Origin: Pseudobdellovibrionaceae bacterium
GTDB taxonomy: Bacteria > Bdellovibrionota > Bdellovibrionia > Bdellovibrionales > Bdellovibrionaceae
Length of the DNA: 59,109 nucleotides
Direction: 5' to 3'
NCBI GenBank assembly: GCA_021731025.1
Contig: JAKFYD010000061.1
Span: 1 to 59,109 of the forward strand
In this document: positions 9,100 through 17,482 of the stretch, piece after piece
How the letters are laid out: every line of letters starts with the position of its first letter
Numbering within the stretch: the stretch's first letter is position 1
The notes under the pieces: generated by a model
What the model was told of the DNA's origin: nothing
Database searches by the model: none
What the model saw: only the letters and a program-made list of their open reading frames with translations
Program-made: the position numbers and the translations under genes

Positions 9100-10083
9100 C
9101 TAACGCGTTTCGACGTATTTTTCGACAGAGATTTCAAAGTCCGAGAAATTTCGGAAAATGTAGCCGTCCACCTTGTACTTTTCAGCTTGAAGGACTTCCT
9201 CGGCAGAACCGAGAGGCCCCAGCATAATTTTTTTCTTACGGCGAATCAGTTCTTCATTAAGCCCCAGAGTGAAAACATTGCGATTCATAATTTTTAGCGG
9301 AACAATGAAGACATCACTGCGAATACTCGCCGCTGGAAGAACACCTAAAGAATCTAGACTCAAAAGCCGAGTCACCTCGGGTTGACTTGTTCCATAGAGC
9401 CAAAGGGGCTCAAGCTCTTTAATGCTTTTAAGCACAATATCAACCGGACTTTGTATAATAATTTTTTTCCCAAAATTGTATTTACGCAAAAGTTCCACGG
9501 TGATTTTGTGAATATTCTGGGCATTGTCGATAAGATTTAAAATGAGGCGCTGCTCGGGATAAGTTTTTAAAATTTCCTCGAGAGCAAAGATCCCTGGAAA
9601 TTCTTTTTTTAAAAATTCAAAGTGGTAATTGTAAGGCTTTGGTCCGCGATAATTTTCTGGGCCGAATTTTTTTTCAGATAAGGATTTCTCGAAAACTTCG
9701 GGAGCTTGCACAAACAAGATTTGATCTGCAGTCAGACGCAGATTGAAATAAAGAATCGCATCGGGTTTTTTCTTCAAGATTTTTGGAATTTCATTTTCGG
9801 CAGAAACATCTAAAGCTAACCAAGGTTTTTTCTCTGTAAAAAACTCGGATTGAAATTCATGAACAGGCATGCTCAGTCCCCAAAAACGAATCGTTAAAAG
9901 GATGGCGCCAACGGTAAAAATGGATGCAACGCTGATAAATAAAACTCGCACAAAAACTCCTGGCTGCATTGGACGCAAAATATGCTGCAGGAGCAAGAAT
10001 AACTTTCTATTGGTCGAAAAGAGGCTATTTTGACCAAGGGATCTCGATGGATCCTGAGTACGAGCAATAACACATGTTGCCAT
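9100..10083 (-). CDS. Membrane-anchored GDPD-like protein with degenerate active site
   Basis: The 327-aa protein has one membrane helix (about residues 43-70) and then a region that reads like the TIM barrel of glycerophosphodiester phosphodiesterases. It has PDAILYFNLRLTADQILFVQ where active enzymes have DAIELDV.LTKDG..VVFHD, and then PENYRG, GIFALEEILKTYP, RLILNLI and KYKVDGYIFRNF. Residues normally used for metal and acid-base catalysis (the N-terminal HRG, the E-x-D pair, the HD) appear replaced, so I infer a non-catalytic or altered relative. It lies just upstream of tolQ on the same strand with a 65-bp gap. Met38 is an alternative start; no strong ribosome-binding site marks either. 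Confidence 0.65.
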   Translation of the reverse strand: MATCVIARTQDPSRSLGQNSLFSTNRKLFLLLQHILRPMQPGVFVRVLFISVASIFTVGAILLTIRFWGLSMPVHEFQSEFFTEKKPWLALDVSAENEIPKILKKKPDAILYFNLRLTADQILFVQAPEVFEKSLSEKKFGPENYRGPKPYNYHFEFLKKEFPGIFALEEILKTYPEQRLILNLIDNAQNIHKITVELLRKYNFGKKIIIQSPVDIVLKSIKELEPLWLYGTSQPEVTRLLSLDSLGVLPAASIRSDVFIVPLKIMNRNVFTLGLNEELIRRKKKIMLGPLGSAEEVLQAEKYKVDGYIFRNFSDFEISVEKYVETR

Positions 10084-10235
10084 GACCTTATATTAAGTCA
10101 TTGAAAATACTAACTATGCTCAGATCAGATCTTAGCCATTTTGAACCATTAAATAAGTTAAAAAAAGACGTATTTAAATTGTATGTAAGTCAAATCTCTG
10201 TTAGCTTTCAAGCGCTTAAGAATCCAGGAGAAACA

Positions 10236-10703
10236 ATGAATAAACTCAATCGAAAGATCGAATATTCTTTGATGGCATTAAAACATATGGTGCACAAAAC
10301 ACCAGGTGAATTGACGACAGCGAAAGAGGTTTCAGAAACCTTCAAAACTCCGTTTGATGCTACAGCGCGAGTCATGCAATTGATGGCAAGCCACGGTCTT
10401 TTAAAATCAGAACAAGGGGCTTGTGGTGGTTACCAAATCACTAAAGATTTAGCCAAGGTCACCATGCTTGAATTGATCGAGGTTATTGAAGGATCACCAA
10501 CTCTGGTCAAATGTTTGAATAAAGAAAAAGAAGATTTTTGTGAAATTCAATCGACCTGCAATATTGTTTCACCGGTTCATTCCCTGAATCAAAAGCTCAA
10601 TGAATTTTATAAAAGCTTAACTTTGAAAGACCTCCTTAAAGAAAATCTTCGCGATTCTAAAAATTTAACTAAAGAAAATGTTGGAGCTCCAGCTTATGGA
10701 TAA
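10236..10703 (+). CDS. Rrf2-family transcription regulator of the suf operon
   Basis: 155 aa. The Rrf2/IscR winged-helix begins [12 protein letters not shown] and continues through [43 protein letters not shown] Cys cluster follows (C-x8-C-x5-C in [17 protein letters not shown]), the expected place for an Fe-S cluster ligand set in IscR/SufR-type sensors. The frame is open from 10101, but ATG 10236 has AGGAG 5 bases upstream and gives the normal Rrf2 length and N-terminus. It is the first gene of the suf operon and its end overlaps sufB by 8 bases, so it very likely controls Fe-S assembly in response to cluster status. Confidence 0.9.
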   Translation: MNKLNRKIEYSLMALKHMVHKTPGELTTAKEVSETFKTPFDATARVMQLMASHGLLKSEQGACGGYQITKDLAKVTMLELIEVIEGSPTLVKCLNKEKEDFCEIQSTCNIVSPVHSLNQKLNEFYKSLTLKDLLKENLRDSKNLTKENVGAPAYG

Positions 10704-12138
10704 AAAACAGAGTACGCTTCAACAAGATTACGAATACAAATATGGTTTCACGACGGATATTGAAACCGAGATGGCGCCCAAAGGCCTGAATGAAGGTGTT
10801 ATTCGTTTAATCTCGAAAAAGAAAAATGAGCCTGAATGGCTTTTGGATTATCGTTTGAAAGCTTTTGCTCACTGGCAAAAAATGACTTGTCCCCAATGGG
10901 CTAAAGTTCACTATGATCCTATCGACTTTCAAAATCTTTCTTACTATGCGGCTCCTAAAACAAAAACTGAAGGGCCAAAGTCTCTGGATGATTTGGATCC
11001 TGAACTTTTAAAAACTTTCCAGAAATTGGGAATTTCCCTGAATGAACAAAAGCGCATTTCTGGGGTTGCCGTTGATTTAGTTTTTGATTCTGTTTCTTTG
11101 GGTACGACTCATCAAGAAGAGTTAGATAAAGTTGGTGTGATCTTTTGTTCCATCAGTGAAGCCGTTCATAAATATCCTGAACTTGTGCGAAAATATTTTG
11201 GTACTGTCGTTCCCTTTAGTGACAATTATTATGCAGCTCTCAATGCAGCTGTATTTAGTGATGGTTCATTTTGTTATATTCCCAAAGGTGTGCGTTGCCC
11301 TGTGGATCTTTCAACTTATTTCCGCATCAATGCCAAAGAGACTGGGCAATTTGAAAGAACGCTTCTGGTTGCCGATGAAGGCAGCTACGTCAATTATCTT
11401 GAAGGCTGTACCGCTCCACAAAGAGATGAAAATCAACTTCATGCGGCTGTTGTTGAATTGGTGGCTTTAGAAAAAGCAGAGATTAAATATTCAACGGTGC
11501 AGAACTGGTACACGGGCGACAAAGAAGGCCGCGGCGGAATTTACAATTTTGTCACTAAGCGGGGAAAATGCGCTGGTAAAAATTCAAAAATATCTTGGAC
11601 TCAGGTTGAGTCAGGTTCAGCCATCACTTGGAAATATCCTTCAGTCATTTTACAAGGGGACAATTCTGAAGGAAGTTTTTTCTCGGTCGCGCTCACCCAT
11701 GATCGCATGCAAGCCGACACCGGAACAAAGATGATTCACATTGGGAAAAATACAAAAAGCACCATTATCTCGAAGGGGATTTCAGCCGGTCATTCTTCAA
11801 ACACTTATCGTGGCCTGGTGAAAATCATGCCTACGGCGGAAAATGCGCGAAACTATTCTCAGTGTGATTCCATGTTGGTGGGTCACACTTCGGGAGCTCA
11901 CACTTTTCCTTCGATTGAAGTGAAAAATAAGTCAGCGCAAATCGAACACGAGGCCAGCACTTCGCGAATCAGTGAAGATCAAATTTTTTATTTGCAATCA
12001 CGTGGTCTGAGCATGGAGCAAAGTATTTCCATGCTGGTGAATGGATTTTGTAAAGATGTCTTTAAACAGCTTCCGCTGGAGTTTGCTGTGGAAGCCGTAA
12101 AATTAATTGAAATGAAGCTAGAAAATTCGGTGGGTTAA
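10696..12138 (+). CDS. sufB: SufB, Fe-S cluster assembly scaffold
   Basis: SufB is the scaffold of the SufBCD complex on which Fe-S clusters are built. The protein (480 aa from ATG 10696) shows family hallmarks: [45 protein letters not shown], and the [11 protein letters not shown] segment carrying the Cys equivalent to E. coli C405. The C-terminus is [29 protein letters not shown] lies 9 bases before ATG 10696; an upstream in-frame ATG at 10678 is less well placed. sufC begins one base after the stop. Confidence 0.96.
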   Translation: MDKKQSTLQQDYEYKYGFTTDIETEMAPKGLNEGVIRLISKKKNEPEWLLDYRLKAFAHWQKMTCPQWAKVHYDPIDFQNLSYYAAPKTKTEGPKSLDDLDPELLKTFQKLGISLNEQKRISGVAVDLVFDSVSLGTTHQEELDKVGVIFCSISEAVHKYPELVRKYFGTVVPFSDNYYAALNAAVFSDGSFCYIPKGVRCPVDLSTYFRINAKETGQFERTLLVADEGSYVNYLEGCTAPQRDENQLHAAVVELVALEKAEIKYSTVQNWYTGDKEGRGGIYNFVTKRGKCAGKNSKISWTQVESGSAITWKYPSVILQGDNSEGSFFSVALTHDRMQADTGTKMIHIGKNTKSTIISKGISAGHSSNTYRGLVKIMPTAENARNYSQCDSMLVGHTSGAHTFPSIEVKNKSAQIEHEASTSRISEDQIFYLQSRGLSMEQSISMLVNGFCKDVFKQLPLEFAVEAVKLIEMKLENSVG

Positions 12139-12139
12139 A

Positions 12140-12889
12140 ATGTTAGAAATTAAAAATTTGCACGCTACAGTCGACAATAAAGAAGTTCTTAAGGGCTTAA
12201 ACCTTTCTGTCAAAGCCGGGGAAATTCATGCGATCATGGGACCAAATGGCTCGGGAAAAAGCACTTTGTCCAAGGTTTTAGCGGGACATCCTTCTTACGA
12301 AGTGACTTCGGGCGAAGTGAAATATGAAATCAACTTGCAAATGAAAGATCTTCTCGAGCTTGACCCCGATGAGCGAGCGAAAGAGGGAGTCTTCTTAGCC
12401 TTCCAATATCCTATCGAAGTTCCCGGAGTGAACAATCTGACTTTCTTGCGCACTTCTTTTAATTCAATTTTAGAACACCATGGATCGGAGCCCATGAGCG
12501 AAGAAGATTTTAAAAAGTTTGTGCGTGAGAAAATGAAAATCGTTTCTATGCGAGAAGATTTTCTTGAACGCGCGGTGAATGTTGGATTTTCGGGAGGCGA
12601 AAAAAAACGCAATGAGATTCTACAAATGGCTGTACTGGCTCCGCGATTAGCACTTTTAGATGAAACCGATTCGGGCTTGGACATCGATGCTTTGCGAATT
12701 GTGGCCGAAGGGGTTAATAAACTTCGCCGCAAAGACAATGCGATCATTTTGATCACTCACTATCAGCGTTTGTTGGATTATATAAAGCCAGATTATGTGC
12801 ATGTTTTATCTCAGGGAAAAATTGTTCAGACAGGAGATTTTTCCTTGGCCTTGAAGTTAGAAAAAGAAGGTTACGATTGGTTGAATTAA
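12140..12889 (+). CDS. sufC: SufC, ATPase of the SufBCD complex
   Basis: 249-aa ABC-type ATPase with Walker A GPNGSGKS, signature SGGEKKRNEI and Walker B LALLDETDSGLDID. The ETDSGLDID motif and the EGVFLAFQYPIEVPGVN insert are characteristic of SufC rather than transporters. No membrane partner is encoded nearby. It drives conformational change of SufB-SufD. It is packed between sufB (1-bp gap) and sufD (11-bp gap). Confidence 0.97.
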   Translation: MLEIKNLHATVDNKEVLKGLNLSVKAGEIHAIMGPNGSGKSTLSKVLAGHPSYEVTSGEVKYEINLQMKDLLELDPDERAKEGVFLAFQYPIEVPGVNNLTFLRTSFNSILEHHGSEPMSEEDFKKFVREKMKIVSMREDFLERAVNVGFSGGEKKRNEILQMAVLAPRLALLDETDSGLDIDALRIVAEGVNKLRRKDNAIILITHYQRLLDYIKPDYVHVLSQGKIVQTGDFSLALKLEKEGYDWLN

Positions 12890-12900
12890 ACGGGAAAATT

Positions 12901-14211
12901 ATGGATTTTCAAAAAAGTTTCGAAAAATTTAATTCAGAATTCCCTGGTTCTGCTGAAAAGACCAAGCAGCTTCGGGTCACGTCATCTTCTTTTTTCAAAG
13001 AACATGGTCTCCCTTCGCGTAAAAATGAAAATTGGAAATACACCGGCCTTAAGACTTTAACGGAAAATAATTTTTTTACCCAAAAGGCAAATGTTTCTTT
13101 ATCTTCAGAGCTTTCGACAAAAATTGAATCTCGTCGAAGCCCCGAATTTTATGATTTCGTTTTTCTAAATGGAAGTTATCTTAAAAATTTGAGTTCTACT
13201 TCTGTTAAAGGTTTTTCAGTTGAAAGCAAAGCTCCATCTCGCGATTTTGATGGACACAGCGATTGGGGTGGAGACGAACATCTTCACTCGCTGAATGGCA
13301 TGTTTTCCCAAGAGGAAATCGAAATTAAAATCGAAAAAGGGGCCGTGTTGGATAAGCCTCTTCGCTTGCTGTTCTTGAATGATCTTGCCGGCGGCCCATC
13401 ATTGATGACTTATCCCCGGGTGTCTTTGCAAATTGAATCGGGAGCTCAGGCGACACTGATCGAATCGCATCAGGCTTTAGAAACTTCTCGATACTTTGTG
13501 AATTCTTTGTTGCGTGTAAATATTAAAAAACAAGCCCAACTGAAATACATTTTTCACCAAAATCAAAGTGAAACGGCAATTCACTTGGGTCAATCTTTAC
13601 TGCGCTTGTCAGCAGATTCACGATTACAAGCTCTTTCGTTTCACGCAGGTGCAACTTTATCTCGGCATAATGTGGAGGCGCACTTCACTGAATCAGGAGC
13701 CGAGGTTGATCTGTTAGGCTTGGCGGTGATGGCGGGTCGTCAGCATTGTGATAATAAAACTTTAATACGACACGAGGTTGGCCACTGCACCAGTCGTCAG
13801 CTGTACAAATCAATTTTGTCGGATGAAGCTCGTTATATTTTTTCAGGTAAGATTAAAATTGCTCTTAACGCTCAAAAAGCCAGTTCTGAACAGTTAAACA
13901 AAAACTTGTTGTTGAGCTCAAAGGCCGAGGTCGACAGCGAACCTCAATTGGAAGTTGAAGCTGATGATGTCAAAGCCACCCATGGTTCAACGGTTGGGCA
14001 GCTCAGTGCTGATGAACTTTTCTATTTTAAAAGCCGGGGAATTTCTGAAAAGAAAGCTCTGGATCTTTTGAGTTTTGGTTTTGCGGCCGATATCGTGGAT
14101 CACATCGAAGGCGATGTAGTGCGAAGCTTTCTTAACCAAGAGTTGCAAAAGGCTTTTGTGAAGTTGGCCCCCGATGCTCTTAAAAAACCAATTCATCTGG
14201 AGTCTTTATGA
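12901..14211 (+). CDS. sufD: SufD, Fe-S assembly scaffold partner
   Basis: 436 aa from ATG 12901. The N-terminal segment PSRKNENWKYTGLKTL is typical of SufD. The C-terminal beta-helix contains HCDNKTLIRHEVGHCTSRQLYKSIL, the VKATHGSTVG motif whose His matches the functional His360 of E. coli SufD, and DELFYFKSRGISEKKALDLLSFGF. An upstream in-frame TTG at 12877 overlaps sufC and is less likely. It overlaps sufS by 4 bases (ATGA), so translation is coupled. Confidence 0.95.
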   Translation: MDFQKSFEKFNSEFPGSAEKTKQLRVTSSSFFKEHGLPSRKNENWKYTGLKTLTENNFFTQKANVSLSSELSTKIESRRSPEFYDFVFLNGSYLKNLSSTSVKGFSVESKAPSRDFDGHSDWGGDEHLHSLNGMFSQEEIEIKIEKGAVLDKPLRLLFLNDLAGGPSLMTYPRVSLQIESGAQATLIESHQALETSRYFVNSLLRVNIKKQAQLKYIFHQNQSETAIHLGQSLLRLSADSRLQALSFHAGATLSRHNVEAHFTESGAEVDLLGLAVMAGRQHCDNKTLIRHEVGHCTSRQLYKSILSDEARYIFSGKIKIALNAQKASSEQLNKNLLLSSKAEVDSEPQLEVEADDVKATHGSTVGQLSADELFYFKSRGISEKKALDLLSFGFAADIVDHIEGDVVRSFLNQELQKAFVKLAPDALKKPIHLESL

Positions 14212-15428
14212 AAACTCTGGTGGCCCAAGCCCGCTCGCAATTTTTAGCTTTGAATCAAATCGTCAACGGACAAAGTTTAGTTTACCTAGACAGCGCGGCC
14301 ACGACATTAAAGCCCTTGGTTGTCGTTGAAAGATTACAAAGGTATTACGCTTACGAATCGGCGAATGTCCATCGTGGAGCTCATTATTTAAGTGACCGTG
14401 GCACCGAAAATTATGAAAACTCGCGTCTGCAAGTGGCTCAACAGCTTGGAGCTGAAAGTTCCGACGAAATTATTTTTGTTAAAGGAACGACCGAAGCGAT
14501 GAACTTGGTTGCGCAAAGTTACGGCGCTCACTTTTTGAATCCGGGTGATGAAATTTTAATTACGGAAATGGAACATCACGCGAACATCATTCCTTGGCAA
14601 ATGATTGCGCAAAAAAATAATTTTGTTCTTCAGGCTGTTAAAGTCACACCGGATGGCGAATTGGATTACGAAGATTTAAGAAAAAAATTAACGCCCAAAA
14701 CTAAAATCTTTGCGGTGACGGCTTGCTCGAATGTTTTAGGGACGATCAATGATATTCCGACTTTAACAAAAATGGCCCATGATGTGGGCGCGGTTATTGT
14801 TGTGGATGCGGCCCAATGGATTTCTCAGGAAAAAATTGAAGTCAAAAAATGGAATATCGATTTTCTAGCCTTTTCTTCCCATAAATTATTTGGTCCAACA
14901 GGCTTTGGAGCTTTGTATGGACGTAAAGAGCTTCTCCAAAAAATGCCCCCCTATCAAGGCGGAGGCAATATGATTGCGGAAGTTTCATTAGAGAAAACGA
15001 CTTACAATGATATTCCATTTCGATTCGAAGCCGGAACGCCACATATTGCGGGTGCGATTGGGACAACCACGGCTTTAGAGTTCTACAACCAGTTCGACTT
15101 AAACGAGGTTCGAAAACACGAGCTGGCTTTGCTGAAGGCAGCCGAAGAAAAATTAAAATCAATTGCGGGAATTAAATTTTTTGGTCGCAGCAAAACGCGA
15201 GCACCAATTCTTTCCTTTAATTTGGAAGGCATTCATCCTTCTGATGTTGGACAAGTTTTGGATCAGCAGGGAATCGCAGTAAGAACGGGACATCACTGCA
15301 ATCAGATTCTTATGAATCGATTTGGAATTCCTGGAACGGTCAGAGCTTCATTTTCAATTTACAATAATGAAAGCGATGTGGATCGTCTTTATCGCGGCCT
15401 GATTAAGGCTAAGGAGTTTTTATCATGA
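14208..15428 (+). CDS. sufS: SufS-type cysteine desulfurase
   Basis: 406-aa PLP enzyme (class V aminotransferase fold) that takes sulfur from L-cysteine. The PLP lysine lies in SSHKLFGPTGFGALYG, and the persulfide-forming Cys in RTGHHCNQILMNRFG, where the group II HHC motif identifies SufS rather than IscS. ESANVHRGAH and MEHHANIIPWQ are also conserved. No SufE or SufU gene is seen beside it, so the sulfur shuttle is either elsewhere or replaced. Overlaps both neighbours by 4 bases. Confidence 0.96.
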   Translation: MKTLVAQARSQFLALNQIVNGQSLVYLDSAATTLKPLVVVERLQRYYAYESANVHRGAHYLSDRGTENYENSRLQVAQQLGAESSDEIIFVKGTTEAMNLVAQSYGAHFLNPGDEILITEMEHHANIIPWQMIAQKNNFVLQAVKVTPDGELDYEDLRKKLTPKTKIFAVTACSNVLGTINDIPTLTKMAHDVGAVIVVDAAQWISQEKIEVKKWNIDFLAFSSHKLFGPTGFGALYGRKELLQKMPPYQGGGNMIAEVSLEKTTYNDIPFRFEAGTPHIAGAIGTTTALEFYNQFDLNEVRKHELALLKAAEEKLKSIAGIKFFGRSKTRAPILSFNLEGIHPSDVGQVLDQQGIAVRTGHHCNQILMNRFGIPGTVRASFSIYNNESDVDRLYRGLIKAKEFLS

Positions 15429-15994
15429 ACACCTCATCTTCCTCTGAAGTTTTGGTTCGTATTCAAGGGACTCCAAATCCCAATGCATGGAAATTCATTT
15501 TGGACCGACCGGTTTTGAATGAAGGTAAAGCGACTTATGCCGATCCTCAGGAAGCCGCCCAAAACCGTTTAGCTTCTTCGCTTTTCGATGTTCCTGACGT
15601 GCGACAAGTTCATTTTTTCCAGAATGTGATTACGATCACTCATAATTTTGATGCCGATGTCGACAGTTTACAAAAAGCCGTGGTGTCGGTGATTCAAACA
15701 CGAATGCCGATGCATAATCCTGATCAAACGGTTCGTGATGAAAAGAAATTGGCTCGCAGCAATTTGCCTCCTGAAGTTCAAGAGATCGAAGAAGTTTTAG
15801 ACCGAACAATTCGTCCTGGTCTTCAGGGCGATGGTGGCGATTTGACGGTCATCAAATTAGAAGACAATAAACTTTACGTGCATTACGAAGGTGCTTGTGG
15901 GACTTGTCCCAGCTCAACGACAGGAACACTGATGGCGATTGAAGGAATATTAAAAGACGAACTTAACAAGAACCTAGAAGTCATTCCTCTTTGA
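15425..15994 (+). CDS. Nfu-type Fe-S carrier (Nfu_N plus NifU C-terminal domain)
   Basis: 189 aa. An Nfu_N domain (IQGTPNPNAWKFILDRPVL, about residues 11-95) is followed by a NifU C-terminal domain (EVLDRTIRPGLQGDGGDLTVIKLEDNKLYVHYEGACGTCPSSTTGTLMAIEGIL). The CGTC pair is the cluster ligand. The role is to carry or deliver Fe-S clusters made by SufBCD. It is the last gene of the operon (4-bp overlap with sufS) and converges with a minus-strand gene 8 bases later. Confidence 0.93.
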   Translation: MNTSSSSEVLVRIQGTPNPNAWKFILDRPVLNEGKATYADPQEAAQNRLASSLFDVPDVRQVHFFQNVITITHNFDADVDSLQKAVVSVIQTRMPMHNPDQTVRDEKKLARSNLPPEVQEIEEVLDRTIRPGLQGDGGDLTVIKLEDNKLYVHYEGACGTCPSSTTGTLMAIEGILKDELNKNLEVIPL

Positions 15995-16002
15995 ATGAGG
16001 AA

Positions 16003-16377
16003 CTAATCCTTTAGGCGCAGTTTAATTTTTAATTCTTCAGATTCTTTGGGCTCCTTGCTATCAAGTTTTAAATGAATCTGCTCGCCGCCAGAAAGATCCG
16101 AAGTTACAAAATAGTTATCTTTACGTTTAATCACAAGGCGCTTTTCTTCTTTCCCTATATTTAGAGTCGCTACAATGTTGAGTTTGCTAATATTAATTTG
16201 TGCGGCCTTCTTGCCTGCAACAAATATTTTTGTTTCTTTAGCGCCTGGAAAAATTTTTACTTCAAAGAGACGACCAGTCTCTTTGATATGATTGGGGTCC
16301 TCGAACTGACGGGGATCTTGCGCAAAAGAATTATTGCCGGAAAAGGCACAAATAAATATAAGGATAAATAATTTCAT
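16003..16377 (-). CDS. Small periplasmic protein, unknown (124 aa)
   Basis: A signal peptide (MKLFILIFICAFSGNNSFAQ) is followed by ~104 residues of alternating charged and hydrophobic sequence that suggests a beta-sandwich (EVKIFPGAKETKIFVAG, KLNIVATLNIG, HLKLDSKEP). No family is recognised. It converges on the suf operon with an 8-bp gap and has 57 bp before the next minus-strand gene upstream. Confidence 0.75.
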   Translation of the reverse strand: MKLFILIFICAFSGNNSFAQDPRQFEDPNHIKETGRLFEVKIFPGAKETKIFVAGKKAAQINISKLNIVATLNIGKEEKRLVIKRKDNYFVTSDLSGGEQIHLKLDSKEPKESEELKIKLRLKD

Positions 16378-16434
16378 CTTAAAGCCTCATCTTTTTCATC
16401 TAAATTTTACTGCAGCCCTGCTATTAAAATATAA

Positions 16435-16806
16435 CTAGGGATGAAAGAGGTCGTACTTCTGAAAAAACCTTTTTGCTATATTTTGGATTTCTCCATCAGT
16501 TGATTTATCCAATGTTTCTATGCCAACGACTTTCTTTGCGAGATGTTCGTGGTCATAATCAAGGTGATTTTTAAACTCAGTTTTTGCTAAACCTGGACCG
16601 ATCAAAAGAATTTCGTCGGCGTCATTCAGACTTTTCGCCACTTCATGGTAGTACTTTTTCAGGTTGTTCTTTTTTTCTTGTTCGAAATGGCCAGTATGAC
16701 GATTTTTTGTATGATCATTTTTAATTTCCTTTTTAGTTGGAGATTTTTGACTGTAGCTGAATATTTTAGCATGATCATGTTCAATCCAAACTATACAATG
16801 TGACAT
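16435..16806 (-). CDS. eRF1-domain-like (baeRF-type) protein, 123 aa
   Basis: The sequence MSHCIVWIEHDHAKIFSY, KKYYHEVAKSLNDADEILLIGPGLAKTEFKNHL and KKVVGIETLDKSTDGEI fits the bacterial relatives of the eRF1/RNase E-like domain, often annotated as translational machinery or baeRF proteins and thought to act near ribosomes. ATG 16806 has AGAGGAG 6 bases before it. The frame continues upstream to 16956 but that extension (50 codons) crosses the regulatory block and lacks a good start. It is divergent from the 132-aa secreted protein at 17074 and shares a 22-bp upstream motif with the CBS-domain gene at 19749. Confidence 0.75.
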   Translation of the reverse strand: MSHCIVWIEHDHAKIFSYSQKSPTKKEIKNDHTKNRHTGHFEQEKKNNLKKYYHEVAKSLNDADEILLIGPGLAKTEFKNHLDYDHEHLAKKVVGIETLDKSTDGEIQNIAKRFFQKYDLFHP

Positions 16807-16872
16807 ATAAACTCCTCTGGCTGCGATTCGCAGGGTTTTGTTTCTTTCACCATTGGCAAACGATGTCTTTGC

Positions 16873-16979
16873 TAATATACAAATATGACGCCAACAAAAT
16901 TTAATGCTTAGAATCAACCTGTTTAACTTAATCTTAAAAAGGAGACAAGTTGTCATTAACAGTCATGACAAAATGTCTC
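16873..16979. promoter_or_regulatory. Divergent regulatory block, copy 1
   Basis: Two elements here recur at 19792-19895. First, a 22-bp motif (16873-16894) identical at 21 of 22 bases to 19792-19813. Read toward the minus-strand gene it contains TTGGCGTCATATTTG, i.e. TGGC-N7-TTGT, close to the sigma-54 pattern TGGC-N7-TTGC. Second, an imperfect palindrome (16942-16979) bounded by GAGACA and TGTCTC. It contains GACAAGTTGTC and a downstream GACAAAATGTCTC half also present in copy 2. It sits between the eRF1-like gene and the secreted-protein gene. Confidence 0.6.
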
Positions 16980-17073
16980 GAAAATTCTTTTTTCTCAGAC
17001 TATCTCAAAGCTGGACGTTTTAGGTGTGGATTGGAAATTGAAATGCTGAAAGAAAACCACAAAGGAGTATTCA

Positions 17074-17472
17074 ATGAAAATTCGTTTCTCATTTCTTATC
17101 GGCGCCATTTTATTAACAAGCGGAATGGCTTTCAAAGCTAACGCAGCAGAAGGCGGTACTAAACTAATTCAAGTTGGGATCAGCGATGTTTTCATACCTG
17201 CAGGGTTTGATAGCACATCTGATGCCTACGTCGTCGCAAGTGGAGTTTTTCCAAATGGCTGTTATCGCTGGAGTCACGCAGAAGTTACTCACAAGGACAC
17301 AAATGTTCATGAAGTCAGAAGCATGGCTAATGTAAGTCAGGGCATGTGTATTATGGTTTTGGTGCCATTTTCCAAAGCTGTTAAGCTGGGTAAATTCGCT
17401 TCTGGTAAACATACACTTAAATTTTTAAACGGTGATGGTACCTACTTAGAAAAAAGCTTAACTATAGAATAA
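17074..17472 (+). CDS. Secreted 132-aa protein, paralogue A
   Basis: A signal peptide of about 24 residues (ending FKANAAEG) precedes a ~108-residue domain with beta-rich pattern. It is strikingly similar to the protein at 19999: both have VASGVFPNGCYRWSHA, VTHKD, and a second Cys in a context ending MVLVPF, and both end HxLKFLNxDGT. The two conserved Cys residues probably form a disulfide in the periplasm. AAGGAG precedes ATG 17074. The family is not known to me. It is followed 10 bp later by a metallopeptidase lipoprotein gene, suggesting an operon. Confidence 0.85.
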   Translation: MKIRFSFLIGAILLTSGMAFKANAAEGGTKLIQVGISDVFIPAGFDSTSDAYVVASGVFPNGCYRWSHAEVTHKDTNVHEVRSMANVSQGMCIMVLVPFSKAVKLGKFASGKHTLKFLNGDGTYLEKSLTIE

Positions 17473-17482
17473 GAGGTCGAAT

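Noticed and set aside
16950-17141. 63-aa plus-strand frame before the 132-aa paralogue A
   Set aside because: It starts with TTG inside the palindromic regulatory element, has no ribosome-binding site, and overlaps the real gene's signal peptide in another frame.
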